The position numbers were made by a program, and so were the translations under genes. A DNA stretch of 64,000 bases from contig CP133959.1 in assembly GCA_036251705.1 (NCBI GenBank), positions 2,171,195 to 2,235,194 on the forward strand, in the 5' to 3' direction. This stretch comes from Orbaceae bacterium lpD01. Lineage in GTDB: Bacteria > Pseudomonadota > Gammaproteobacteria > Enterobacterales > Orbaceae. The notes under the pieces were generated by a model, which did no database searches, was not told the DNA's origin, and worked only from the letters and a program-made list of their open reading frames with translations. The first letter of the stretch is position 1; every line of letters starts with the position of its first letter. Below, one piece after another: positions 33,411-42,301 of this stretch.

Positions 33411-35081
33411 CTACTTAATGACTAATTGATCCTCAATAATATTGAGATTCACACCGTCGCTTGATGTGATAGATCCTTGTTTGTTATCGAGTGGATAGGC
33501 TTTGATATTTAATTTTTTGCCTGCCTGTATTCGCCCACCTTTATTGTTCATCCCTTTACTCATTTGCACATTAAGATCACCCAGAGAGATTATTTGTCCC
33601 GTGGTATTCTTTAATCTAGTGGCTGTCATATCAATGCCCCCTTTGCTACTTGCAGCAATAATACCGAGTAAACTACTCGCATTGACATTCACCGATGCAC
33701 CTTGCTTGGTGACCATATTATCGATAACACCCTGACTCGACACTAATTTAACGCGTCCTGATTGAGATCGTATTAATCCATTGGTATTGGTGATGTCGCC
33801 TGAGGTTAAAATTTGCACACCTTGCCCACCATTAATCACGCCATTTGTATTATCGATAGAAGGCGCTAAGATCGTCACGGAATAACCTTGAATAGTGCCA
33901 CCAACATTGTGAAACTCGCCATCCTTGCTATGAGTCACCTCATCATCAGCGGCATTTACAACGGATTTATCTCGATCGTACGCTATATTCGCACTTGCAG
34001 TCATATCGGGTTGGTCGGGGGATTCAGCTACGGCTGCAGCATTTGCATCAGATTGCTGAGTTGGCGAAGAATAAACCTTGATTGATGATAAGGAAGCCGC
34101 CGATACAAAGCCTATCGGTTGATATGACGCTGTATCATTATAGCGAGGTTGATTATAGGATTCTTTATCACGCACGTTATCAAGGTGATAGTTTGTTGCC
34201 GATGCTATCTCATTGGTCTGACTGCTCACTGGACTAGTGGAAAAAGTCTCTTGAGTGGCGAACAGCGGGCTCAAGTCGCTCACATTCATCGTGCTACTAT
34301 TTTTGATACGGATAGCATTTTGAGTATCGGTGGGCTCGGTTTTATCAGCAGGTATAGCCGTATTTATGGTCAGGCTATTCGTTTGAAGTGATTGGGGGCC
34401 AAGTCCCTGAAGCGTCCGCGTAACCTGATTATGAATATTCATATAATGATTACCTACGGCGATAGTCAGCTCATTAGCGTCGACTTTACTGTTAATAACC
34501 ACAGAATGCGATAGCAGGGTGGTTGATGAGTCGCTAGTAAAACCAGCACCATCAATCTTAATCACGCCCTGGCTCACTGGATATTCCATCAACTTTTTAG
34601 GGTTTATATCTAGATTTCCAGTACTTAGCGTCACACTATCAGTATTAATAAACTGACAACCATTACAATAGATCCCTGCTGGATTAATAATGATAACACT
34701 CGCTTTATCACCAATAACCTCTATCTTACCCTCAATATTTGACCACGTTGAAGACTGAATTTCATTTAAGATTAGTTTAGCTGAACCGTTGGCCAAGTAG
34801 CGATTAGCACTAATCTGCTCAGCTGACTGGGTATTAACATTTTTCTGACTATTATTGAAAATAAGGCCATCTTCACCCACATTAAACTCACGATAAATAT
34901 TGTGAGAAACACCATCAACATTCGCCTCATTAATGTTAAATACTGGCACATTTTTAGTCATTATGGTATTGCCATTGTTCAACACTATTTCTGCATAACT
35001 TAATCCTGAACAAAAGAATAAAATCGAAATTGTGACTAAATAAAGAAGACGGAAATACTTTTTAACGTGCTTATTATTCAT
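33411..35081 (-). CDS. divergent short TpsA-type exoprotein A3 with disordered middle
   Basis: 556 residues. The N-terminal TPS domain is intact (NRYLANGSAKLILNEIQSS; NPAGIYCNGCQFINT) and the C-terminal beta-helix (TNGLIRSQSGRVKLVSSQ to the end) matches A1 and A2. The middle, about residues 235-385, is a Ser/Thr/Asp/Gln-rich stretch with no beta-helix pattern. It replaces the part that holds SELGGMYANKI in the other three. This makes it a two-lobed protein with a flexible linker, or a diverged copy. AGGGGC lies before the ATG. Confidence 0.85.
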   Translation of the reverse strand: MNNKHVKKYFRLLYLVTISILFFCSGLSYAEIVLNNGNTIMTKNVPVFNINEANVDGVSHNIYREFNVGEDGLIFNNSQKNVNTQSAEQISANRYLANGSAKLILNEIQSSTWSNIEGKIEVIGDKASVIIINPAGIYCNGCQFINTDSVTLSTGNLDINPKKLMEYPVSQGVIKIDGAGFTSDSSTTLLSHSVVINSKVDANELTIAVGNHYMNIHNQVTRTLQGLGPQSLQTNSLTINTAIPADKTEPTDTQNAIRIKNSSTMNVSDLSPLFATQETFSTSPVSSQTNEIASATNYHLDNVRDKESYNQPRYNDTASYQPIGFVSAASLSSIKVYSSPTQQSDANAAAVAESPDQPDMTASANIAYDRDKSVVNAADDEVTHSKDGEFHNVGGTIQGYSVTILAPSIDNTNGVINGGQGVQILTSGDITNTNGLIRSQSGRVKLVSSQGVIDNMVTKQGASVNVNASSLLGIIAASSKGGIDMTATRLKNTTGQIISLGDLNVQMSKGMNNKGGRIQAGKKLNIKAYPLDNKQGSITSSDGVNLNIIEDQLVIK

Positions 35082-35536
35082 AAAGCCCCTTAGAAAATGA
35101 ATATCACGGTTAGTCTATTCACAGTAATGATGAAATGAGCTTTTAAATAAAATTGGTACTATTTCATTTTCGCCAATACCGTCATCATCAACAATCAACG
35201 TTTATGGGAAAATATGAGACTGAGACATCACTATAGCGGCCAGATAAACCTCGCTGTTTTCAACTCAGGTAATAGCTAGTTCATCCATAAACTCAATACT
35301 TCAGGTTTAACTTGATAGCTAATCTTATGATGTAATTTACTATATTTGAGCCTCAATAACATGTCAAGATGAATGTTTTCAATAGGTTGAAAATATCCAA
35401 TATGATGAGATGATCAATCCGGCTGCCACTCATCATTCGATAGAATCCGTATAATCAGCCATCATCCTAAATCACATAGGCAGTTTGAACACGAGCGCAT
35501 AGTTAGTCAGCCGTAACATCACAACACAGCGACCAG
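35082..35536. other. 455-base gap: tpsA3 leader and promoter
   Basis: Contains the tpsA3 promoter (35339-35367), a leader of about 250 bases with the shared boxes (about 35183-35206 and 35287-35299), and then AT-rich DNA to the stop of the last biosynthetic gene. No gene and no strong terminator were seen. Confidence 0.6.
35339..35367 (-). promoter_or_regulatory. tpsA3 promoter
   Basis: Minus strand: TTGACA (35362-35367), 17-base spacer, TATAGT (35339-35344). Near-perfect sigma70 match and nearly identical to the tpsA2 promoter. Confidence 0.82.
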
Positions 35537-36532
35537 CTATCCCCCTCTCTTTTGACACTCATCAAAGCGCAAATACATATCACATGCCATTAAAAAATCG
35601 CTATGCCAACGCCAATAAAGATGTAAGAAGTGATAGCCAATACAGGGTAAAAAACAAAGGATAAAATAGCCTTCAAAATTGAAAATCACATTAAACACAT
35701 GCAGTAATACACTGACTAAAATTATCCAAAATAATTCTACTATCAACAGTAACACCATCCGGCTTATCATCGATTTTGCATACATAGTCGGCCATGGAAC
35801 AGATTGAGAAAACAGCAGATCTATCTCTTTCAAAAAAACTCGCCCCAAAAAAATATAGCGCTTTGACGATAGAGAAAAGAACTGGTTGATTGCCTGAACA
35901 ATCATACACAATATCCACATCGCAATGATTAATTGTGGTGAAGTGAACCCTTGTTCAAGCGAAAATGCCGGTTGATATTTCAATGGAATCACCGATAATA
36001 TATTGAGCATAATGATAAAAAATAGAGAATAAGCCACGTATTGAGACATACTTTTAAATCTCGGGCTACAGGAAATACTCACTAGCATCTGTCTAATATA
36101 AATACGTCTTAAAAAACGGATAATCAGCAAAATATAGCATAAAGATAATATCAACAACGACACCAGACTATAAGCACCGGAAAGTAAGGTTAAACAACCT
36201 TTCACAATTATCCAGAATATACCAAACGAAAATAAGCTCACAATTTCCGGTCTTGAGAGAAAAATCGCGATGGTTGAGAAACGCTGTCCGCCAAAATCAT
36301 TGACATCAACGCGCCCAACGCCCCAACTATAAGCCCAATAAGCTTGCAATTCATAAATAAAATTAAAGAGTAATAGCGCTAAGATGCCACCGATTAAGCC
36401 GCTATCATTGGCTGTGATTGAAAAGGTACTGTTTTTCCAATAAAAACCAAATACCAAAAGCACAATCAACGATACCATCAGTTGCATCCGTTTATCGTGA
36501 AAACGAATAAAAGTGAAATAATCAGGAATCAT
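35537..36532 (-). CDS. polytopic membrane protein of unknown function, last gene of the biosynthetic operon
   Basis: 331 residues from the ATG at 36532 (AGTAGG upstream); a longer in-frame start at 36604 would overlap the transacylase gene by 53 bases. About eight membrane segments are visible (e.g. LMVSLIVLLVFGFYW, GILALLLFNFIYEL, LLLIVELFWIILVSVLL, FILCFLPCIGYHFLHLYW). Charged loops hold YSWGVGRVDVNDFGG and RRIYIRQML. I do not recognise the family. Operon position suggests a part in assembly, flipping or membrane anchoring of the product, but this is inference. Confidence 0.72.
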   Translation of the reverse strand: MIPDYFTFIRFHDKRMQLMVSLIVLLVFGFYWKNSTFSITANDSGLIGGILALLLFNFIYELQAYWAYSWGVGRVDVNDFGGQRFSTIAIFLSRPEIVSLFSFGIFWIIVKGCLTLLSGAYSLVSLLILSLCYILLIIRFLRRIYIRQMLVSISCSPRFKSMSQYVAYSLFFIIMLNILSVIPLKYQPAFSLEQGFTSPQLIIAMWILCMIVQAINQFFSLSSKRYIFLGRVFLKEIDLLFSQSVPWPTMYAKSMISRMVLLLIVELFWIILVSVLLHVFNVIFNFEGYFILCFLPCIGYHFLHLYWRWHSDFLMACDMYLRFDECQKRGG

Positions 36533-36551
36533 ATCATACCTACTTATTAAG

Positions 36552-37478
36552 CTAGAGATCTTTACAATGTAGTGACATTGCCGGAGAAAAAGTCTCAAAA
36601 TCACTCAATAGATTGCGCAAATAAGGTTTATTGCTGACTTCAATCAAGCATAGTGAAGATGAGGACGCCTGTACTAATAGTTGGTTCATACTTGTTCGCC
36701 ACTGTACAGTATGTGTTAAATGCAAAGCTAAATTGTCTCTGATCTTTTCGGGCAAAGTCTCAGTCATACCAGTGACATTCATCCATAATTTATGTTGTGG
36801 TGATTGAATCTCAATCGTCGCTAAAAAATCACGCATTCGTTCAATCCCGTCTTGCATTAAACGGGTATGCCAAGCACCACTTACCGCTAATTTAGTCAAT
36901 AAAATATGGTTATTCATCAAATAACTCGCCATTTCTCGCAGCGCCTGAGGTTCACCACCAATGACTTGTTGACGATTGCTATTATCACAACTCACATCAA
37001 CCGGCAAATTCACCTGACCAATTAACTCAACAAGCCGTTGATGATCGATCCCTTTAACCACCTGCATTGTACCTTTATTCACCTGGCTTAATGTATCCAT
37101 CAACTGAGCGCGAAAATAAATACAGCGGAATAGATCTTCTAATGTTAACACGTTGGCCGCATATAAGGCCGCATATTCACCCACACTATGACCACAGACA
37201 CCAAAGATCTCATGTTCAGGCCGTTTTTCACGATATAAATGAAAAAGTGTCACATTGATTGCGGTTATCGCAATCTGTTGATGTAGCGTGTGGACGAGTT
37301 TATTCATCGGCCCTTTTAAACATATACGGCGAATATCAATACCTGAAATATCGCTGGCACAGTCCCAAATCACTTTGCTTTGGCTATTACTATCCCAAAG
37401 ATCTGCGCCCATACCTATCGTTGGATTACCTTGGCCTGCAAATAAAAAAGCCACGGGTTGTAAATGATTTCTATCCAT
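36552..37478 (-). CDS. malonyl-CoA:ACP transacylase-like acyltransferase
   Basis: FabD-type fold, loading malonyl (or another acyl) units onto the ACP of this cluster. The 308 residues from the ATG at 37478 (AAGG upstream; a longer frame exists) contain LFAGQGNPTIGMG, the catalytic Ser98 in GHSVGEYAAL, Arg123 in YFRAQLM, and His204 in SGAWHTRLM. All key residues are kept, so it should be active. It lies 10 bases after the outer-membrane protein gene. It is a second, pathway-specific transacylase; the housekeeping fabD would be elsewhere. Confidence 0.88.
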   Translation of the reverse strand: MDRNHLQPVAFLFAGQGNPTIGMGADLWDSNSQSKVIWDCASDISGIDIRRICLKGPMNKLVHTLHQQIAITAINVTLFHLYREKRPEHEIFGVCGHSVGEYAALYAANVLTLEDLFRCIYFRAQLMDTLSQVNKGTMQVVKGIDHQRLVELIGQVNLPVDVSCDNSNRQQVIGGEPQALREMASYLMNNHILLTKLAVSGAWHTRLMQDGIERMRDFLATIEIQSPQHKLWMNVTGMTETLPEKIRDNLALHLTHTVQWRTSMNQLLVQASSSSLCLIEVSNKPYLRNLLSDFETFSPAMSLHCKDL

Positions 37479-37488
37479 ATTAATAACC

Positions 37489-38859
37489 TTAAAGATGATA
37501 TTTAAAACCGAAATAGACACCAATATTTTCGCCAAAGAGCCCAAACTCTGAATCGCGACGCCCTAAGGTGCTATTCAAACCGGTATAGATTTCTACTTTA
37601 CGTTCAGTACTATCGAGTATCTGGCTATAATTAATATTCATAAGCACACTTTGATCACGCAGATTAAGCACCATATAACTTTGCAAACGAGCGTGAGAAT
37701 TTAGCTCAATACTAGCATAACCATTAAGATAATGTTTACGCTGAAAGTAGCCCTGATTTGAGATATTATCGATTTCCGCCGCCATTAAATATTGATAATC
37801 ATCAAATGCTTTGGACAGTGGTTTAGAGTACATTTTTTGATTGAAAAAATGGATTAAATTGACCTGTTTATCCCACTGGGTTTGTGAGTAACCTTCCCCC
37901 TGAAAATAGTACTCGAGACCGAACTGGCTGAAATTATCTGAGGTATATTGCATACCCAGCGCCAACTCTACACCTGATTTTTTATGCGTTTGATAGAGTG
38001 ATGTTGGAAATTGATAACCCATCGCCTGCGCGGTATATTCGCTATCGAGATGTCGCCATTGCTGTTTAGCGTGATAAGCGAGCTCGCTGTTTATCACCCA
38101 CTGCGATGACCACTGATAACTATTACTCAACGCCAGCGATCCAAAATGCCCCAATTTTAGATTAAGTGAAGGCGTATTCTTTTCAAAACGATAGTCAGTA
38201 TAGGTGAACAAATAACCTTCCGCCGCATTGGTGCGTTTGATCGCTGACCAATTGCTGGCAGAAATATACCGCTTATCTCTCTGCGCCAATTTCGGCACAA
38301 CCACCAAAGATAAAGTATAATTAGCTGTTTCTGCTATCAGCTCTGAACGCCAAAAAGTCGGCATATAAGCCTGTTGTAACGTCGGTTCATAAAATCGACT
38401 TGATTTAAAACCAGCATAGTAGCTATTGAGTAGATTTGCGGGAGACTTAAGATAAAATAGACCTGGATTGAAATGGTGTTTACCCACTTCAATTCTTACC
38501 TTATCAGATAGTTGTGACGATACATTTAGCTGGTCTATCAATAACTTTATCTGATGATCATCCCGTTCAAATTGTCCTGCCGCTTTATCCGAAAAATTCG
38601 CTAAACCATAAACAGCTATATCAAGCAATAATTTGTCCGCAATTAACGCGCCACGCTGCTGATATTTCACAGCTAAATCAGTATAACGATTATGTCGATT
38701 ATACGGCGCTTGTCCGGCTATCTGCCATAGTGGCGCTTGACGATTTATCGATGAGCGCTGTAAAAATAAAGTGATATCAGGGCTAGCCAGACACATAGCT
38801 TGCACATTATCCAGCAAACAAAAGATAGACCAAAAAGATAACAAAGACCTTAATTTCAA
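37489..38859 (-). CDS. outer-membrane beta-barrel protein of the biosynthetic/export operon
   Basis: 456 residues with a signal peptide (cut likely near QAM-C, residues 21-23), then repeated amphipathic strands with many Tyr and Trp (e.g. YTLSLVVVPKLA, SSQWVINSELAYHAKQQW, VGLEYYFQGEGY-like FGLEYYFQGEGY) and the end VYFGFKYHL. This is typical of an outer-membrane barrel. I cannot name the family. Next to a LolA-like carrier and an ABC exporter, it may receive or release the product at the outer membrane. It overlaps the LolA-like gene by 4 bases. Confidence 0.75.
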   Translation of the reverse strand: MKLRSLLSFWSIFCLLDNVQAMCLASPDITLFLQRSSINRQAPLWQIAGQAPYNRHNRYTDLAVKYQQRGALIADKLLLDIAVYGLANFSDKAAGQFERDDHQIKLLIDQLNVSSQLSDKVRIEVGKHHFNPGLFYLKSPANLLNSYYAGFKSSRFYEPTLQQAYMPTFWRSELIAETANYTLSLVVVPKLAQRDKRYISASNWSAIKRTNAAEGYLFTYTDYRFEKNTPSLNLKLGHFGSLALSNSYQWSSQWVINSELAYHAKQQWRHLDSEYTAQAMGYQFPTSLYQTHKKSGVELALGMQYTSDNFSQFGLEYYFQGEGYSQTQWDKQVNLIHFFNQKMYSKPLSKAFDDYQYLMAAEIDNISNQGYFQRKHYLNGYASIELNSHARLQSYMVLNLRDQSVLMNINYSQILDSTERKVEIYTGLNSTLGRRDSEFGLFGENIGVYFGFKYHL

Positions 38860-39635
38860 AGGCCACCTCGCTGAATATACTCTTTGGTAAAATGAGATAA
38901 AGGTAATGACTCAAATCGAACATCACTATAGTACATCACTGAGTAATCTTGACCATATCTGGCATCGATCACCACAATTTTTGATGGCCGATACAGACCT
39001 AACTGTAGTTGATAATCCTGATAAAGAACCTCTTTCATTAATTTATCATCTAAGGAATAGTAGGCGGCTTTGTAGGGGCGGTAACTGTTTTTTTCAACCC
39101 AATAAACGACCTTAGGATAGGTAACTTTTGACGATTTCCGGACTAAAACCAACTGATAACACTGAGTATCGCCACAAGCCGCTTCACCAGCTAGAGTTGA
39201 GTCATAAGCATACTCAAAATTAGTGACAATCACATCGCCGTTTGAAATCTGCCCCAATAATCGCTGTGAACGAGAAATGCTTATCGGTCTACGCAAATCA
39301 GGCGCATAAAACCATAGATCATACCAGTGCGATAGCATGACCTTACCTTTATCTCTAGCCGGGTAAACGAATCGCACTAAAGAACGTGCATCCGCATCTT
39401 GCCCCTTTTCAGGTTTTAAAAAACGCATTGAGATATCTAAAATCTGTTTATTTATCGGCTGTTTTGCACCAGCCTTATACTCCATGATCGTCACGGTGTA
39501 GCGAAAAGGCTGATTAGGTGAGCGAATCTCATCTGAACGCTCAATAATATCCAAGGCCCGTTTGTCACTTTGCGACGCTGCCGTCAAACTCATGAGCAGG
39601 CTGGCCATAAATATAAGTACGTGCGTTATTTTCAT
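38856..39635 (-). CDS. LolA-like outer-membrane lipoprotein-sorting family protein (periplasmic carrier)
   Basis: 259 residues from the ATG at 39635, which has GAGGG at the right distance; an ATG 12 bases earlier overlaps the permease stop. A signal peptide (ending near LTAASQ) is followed by the LolA-like half-barrel pattern: ALDIIERSDEIRSPNQPFRY, RFLKPEKGQDADARSLVRF, MLSHWYDLWFYAPDLRRPI, YPKVVYWVEKNSYRPYKA. There is a C-x4-C pair (ACGDTQC). Members of this COG2834-like group often sit with FtsX-type ABC permeases. Likely role: carry a hydrophobic product across the periplasm. Confidence 0.85.
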   Translation of the reverse strand: MKITHVLIFMASLLMSLTAASQSDKRALDIIERSDEIRSPNQPFRYTVTIMEYKAGAKQPINKQILDISMRFLKPEKGQDADARSLVRFVYPARDKGKVMLSHWYDLWFYAPDLRRPISISRSQRLLGQISNGDVIVTNFEYAYDSTLAGEAACGDTQCYQLVLVRKSSKVTYPKVVYWVEKNSYRPYKAAYYSLDDKLMKEVLYQDYQLQLGLYRPSKIVVIDARYGQDYSVMYYSDVRFESLPLSHFTKEYIQRGGL

Positions 39636-39643
39636 GTAATCCC

Positions 39644-40954
39644 TCATGCAAATTTAAATGCATCTGCAATATTCAATTTTGCCGCACGCAATGCCGGTAA
39701 AATAGACGCAAATGAGGCGGTGAGCATGGGTAAGGCAAAGGTAACCAGGATTAACTCAATACTATCGGTTTTAATAAAAGCGATATAACCTTGAGTCTGG
39801 CCGGGTGAAGGTGGCATGGCAATACCTTTTAGATTGATCAGCGTGGCCAAAATAAAACCAATAATGAGGCTACCGATCCCTCCGATCAAACCGATAAAAC
39901 TACCCTCAAGAATAAATAGTTTTGTCACATGCCAGGGTTTAAGGCCTATAGCTCGCCAAGTCGTAATTTCTCGGGTACGTTCAATGATGCTCATCGTCAA
40001 GGCATTACTAATCATGAAAACAACTATCAAAGCAACAATCACTTTAATAAAAAAATAAATACCCGATAGTAATCCATCGACTTGACGATAAAAAAGTGAT
40101 AATGATTGCCAATCTTTGATGACTAAGGGAAGCTGTTTTTGAGCAATATAATGTTGTAATTTATCGATAAAAATAGCTAAATCAGACTCATTATGTAATA
40201 AAATGACCACTTTATTCACGCCAGCGGTATCCATCATTCGCTGCGCCGTTGTCAATGGGATTTTTATCGCTACATCGTCGTAATCTTTAATCCCTGACTC
40301 AAAAATACCCCGTACTTTTAATGACAGCGCTCCTTGTCCGCCTTGAGTATTAATCACTAGTAAATCCAACCAATCACCATACTGTGCATTTAGCGTTCTA
40401 GCTAAACCACTACCCAGCGTCACTTCAGATAACTGTACACGAGATAAATCGCTTCCGGTGATCAACTGATCAAACGCGCCTAGTTTGAGTGCGGGCAAAG
40501 GTTCAATACCGATGGCTGAAAAATAACTCGCTGTCTCTTGCTCATATTGCGAGACGATGCCACTAAACTCTAACTGACCAGAAATAGTATCGATATAGTC
40601 GGATAATTCAGGATTTTCAAGTATATTGGTTTTGAGTTCTGCATAGTTATCAATAATGCTTTTGCTTTTATTTGCCGTATCAAAATAGGCTTGATGATAG
40701 ATTTGCAGATGACCAACGTTGGTTCTCACCGTCTGCTCTTTCAATATCCAAAAAGAGTAATTAATAAAACCACCATAAATAAAAATAGCAACCCCACCTA
40801 ATATCATGGCGGTAATTATCGATAACGTTCGCCTTTTATGACGAAATAGATTTAAAAAAGCAAACTTAACATCAGAGATAGCGCTTACCGTACAATAAAC
40901 TAAGTACAGTAATATCATCACGATAATGACACTAATTAACATCAATCCATTCAT
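39644..40954 (-). CDS. FtsX/LolC-E-type ABC transporter permease
   Basis: 436 residues from the ATG at 40954 (AAAGGGG upstream). There is an extra N-terminal membrane helix (residues 4-22), then the usual first helix after FLNLFRHKRRTLS, a periplasmic MacB-like core domain (about 75-300), and the C-terminal FtsX bundle with RTREITTWRAIGLKPWHVT and ILPALRAAKLNIADAFKFA. FtsX-family permeases act as extractors of lipids or lipoproteins rather than channels. The partner ATPase is two genes upstream. Confidence 0.9.
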   Translation of the reverse strand: MNGLMLISVIIVMILLYLVYCTVSAISDVKFAFLNLFRHKRRTLSIITAMILGGVAIFIYGGFINYSFWILKEQTVRTNVGHLQIYHQAYFDTANKSKSIIDNYAELKTNILENPELSDYIDTISGQLEFSGIVSQYEQETASYFSAIGIEPLPALKLGAFDQLITGSDLSRVQLSEVTLGSGLARTLNAQYGDWLDLLVINTQGGQGALSLKVRGIFESGIKDYDDVAIKIPLTTAQRMMDTAGVNKVVILLHNESDLAIFIDKLQHYIAQKQLPLVIKDWQSLSLFYRQVDGLLSGIYFFIKVIVALIVVFMISNALTMSIIERTREITTWRAIGLKPWHVTKLFILEGSFIGLIGGIGSLIIGFILATLINLKGIAMPPSPGQTQGYIAFIKTDSIELILVTFALPMLTASFASILPALRAAKLNIADAFKFA

Positions 40955-40956
40955 AT

Positions 40957-41610
40957 TTATTCCCCTTTCATTAGCGGCATCATTATCTGCATTATTTCCG
41001 CCATCGCCCACGCTGGAGATCTATTCGGTTTAAGCTGTAATAATTGGCTAAACTCAGCATCATAAGGGGTGAGCTGAGTTAACCAGGCTTGCGCTTGCTT
41101 GGGTAGCCGACAATTATTTAACGCCCGATACCGCATATAATTAATCTGTGCAGCTAGAGCCTGACTTAAGGCGGTTTTGGTATTATGTAATAACTCAGTA
41201 TCTTGCAAAGTAATAACGCAGCGCCCGAGTTTAGCGGGTAAATAGGCATCGATTCGGGCCCTTAGATAATGAACGCGGAGATCGTCAGGATGTAAATCAA
41301 CCGCTTCGTCTAAAAAGAAAAAACCCAACTTTGCATTTGCCGCAGCATGTACATAATCATTACGGGATTGATAATCATCGGCTTGCTGTAATAATCCATA
41401 GGCATAAAAAATCAGTGCCAGAATTTGATGCGAGCTTTGATATTCGGCGTATAATTGCTCCGTTGTTTGAGACAGTTCCTTAAGATCGGCTGGAAATCCC
41501 TTTTCGAGCACCGATGCTAATACTGATGGTGTGGTTGCCTGTACGGGTGAAAAGAGTATCAACCAAGTCGAAATGATCGTGACAAATAGGATTTTATCGT
41601 ATCGAATCAT
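40957..41610 (-). CDS. secreted helical (TPR-like) protein of unknown function
   Basis: 217 residues with a signal peptide (LFVTIISTWLILFSPVQA) and an all-helical body in which ALIFYAYGLLQQADDYQSRN, FFFLDEAVDLHPDDLRVHY and the segment after residue 140 look like TPR-type helix pairs. It has two Cys (CVI, CRL). It lies between the ATPase and permease genes and overlaps the ATPase end by 17 bases, so it is probably a periplasmic part of the same exporter. Family not recognised. Confidence 0.7.
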   Translation of the reverse strand: MIRYDKILFVTIISTWLILFSPVQATTPSVLASVLEKGFPADLKELSQTTEQLYAEYQSSHQILALIFYAYGLLQQADDYQSRNDYVHAAANAKLGFFFLDEAVDLHPDDLRVHYLRARIDAYLPAKLGRCVITLQDTELLHNTKTALSQALAAQINYMRYRALNNCRLPKQAQAWLTQLTPYDAEFSQLLQLKPNRSPAWAMAEIMQIMMPLMKGE

Positions 41611-42301
41611 AAACTAATTCTCCATCTTGAATTTCTATTACACGTTTGGCCCGATCCTTGAGCTGAGTTGAATGTGTTGAAACGATAAATGTTGTCTCTG
41701 TTTGCTGATTGATTGTCTGTAATAACTCTAAAATATCCTCTCCGGTCTTCATATCTAAATTACCGGTGGGTTCATCGGCCACCACCACCGCTGGTTGATG
41801 AACTAACGCCCGGGCAATGGCAATACGCTGCTGTTGACCACCTGATAATTCTCCCGGCTTGCGATGCATCAATTGACCCATACCGACACGATTTAAATAG
41901 TCGCGCGATAAGGCCTGTGCCTGCTGTTTGGTATGATAACCATTTAAAATCAAGGGATAATAGACATTATCAAACGCACTTAGCACCGGTATCAGATTAA
42001 AAAACTGAAAAATGAAACCCAGATGTTGACTGCGTATTGTCGCCAATTGATTCTCATTCAAATTAGCTAACGATTTATTCATAAAGAAAACAGAGCCAGA
42101 AGAGGGGTTATCAAGCCCGGACAAAATATTAAGCAAAGTACTTTTACCGCTGCCAGAAGGTCCACACAAGGCAACGAATTCGCCTTTGGCAATCTCTAAA
42201 TGAATATTTTTCAGCGCATCGATCGCCTGCTCACCAAAGCCATAGCGCTTGGATATATCGATCAAACCGATTGCTGGCAAAGCTTTAATTTTTTGTACCA
42301 T
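41594..42301 (-). CDS. LolD-type ABC transporter ATP-binding protein
   Basis: 236 residues from the ATG at 42301; other in-frame ATGs at 42319 and 42373 run further into the preceding gene. Walker A GPSGSGKST (47-54), signature LSGGQQQRIAIARAL, Walker B VVVADEPTGNLD, and switch His in STHSTQLKDRAKR are all intact. The sequence is of the LolD/MacB subgroup, matching the FtsX-type permease encoded two genes downstream. Confidence 0.93.
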   Translation of the reverse strand: MVQKIKALPAIGLIDISKRYGFGEQAIDALKNIHLEIAKGEFVALCGPSGSGKSTLLNILSGLDNPSSGSVFFMNKSLANLNENQLATIRSQHLGFIFQFFNLIPVLSAFDNVYYPLILNGYHTKQQAQALSRDYLNRVGMGQLMHRKPGELSGGQQQRIAIARALVHQPAVVVADEPTGNLDMKTGEDILELLQTINQQTETTFIVSTHSTQLKDRAKRVIEIQDGELVYDSIR

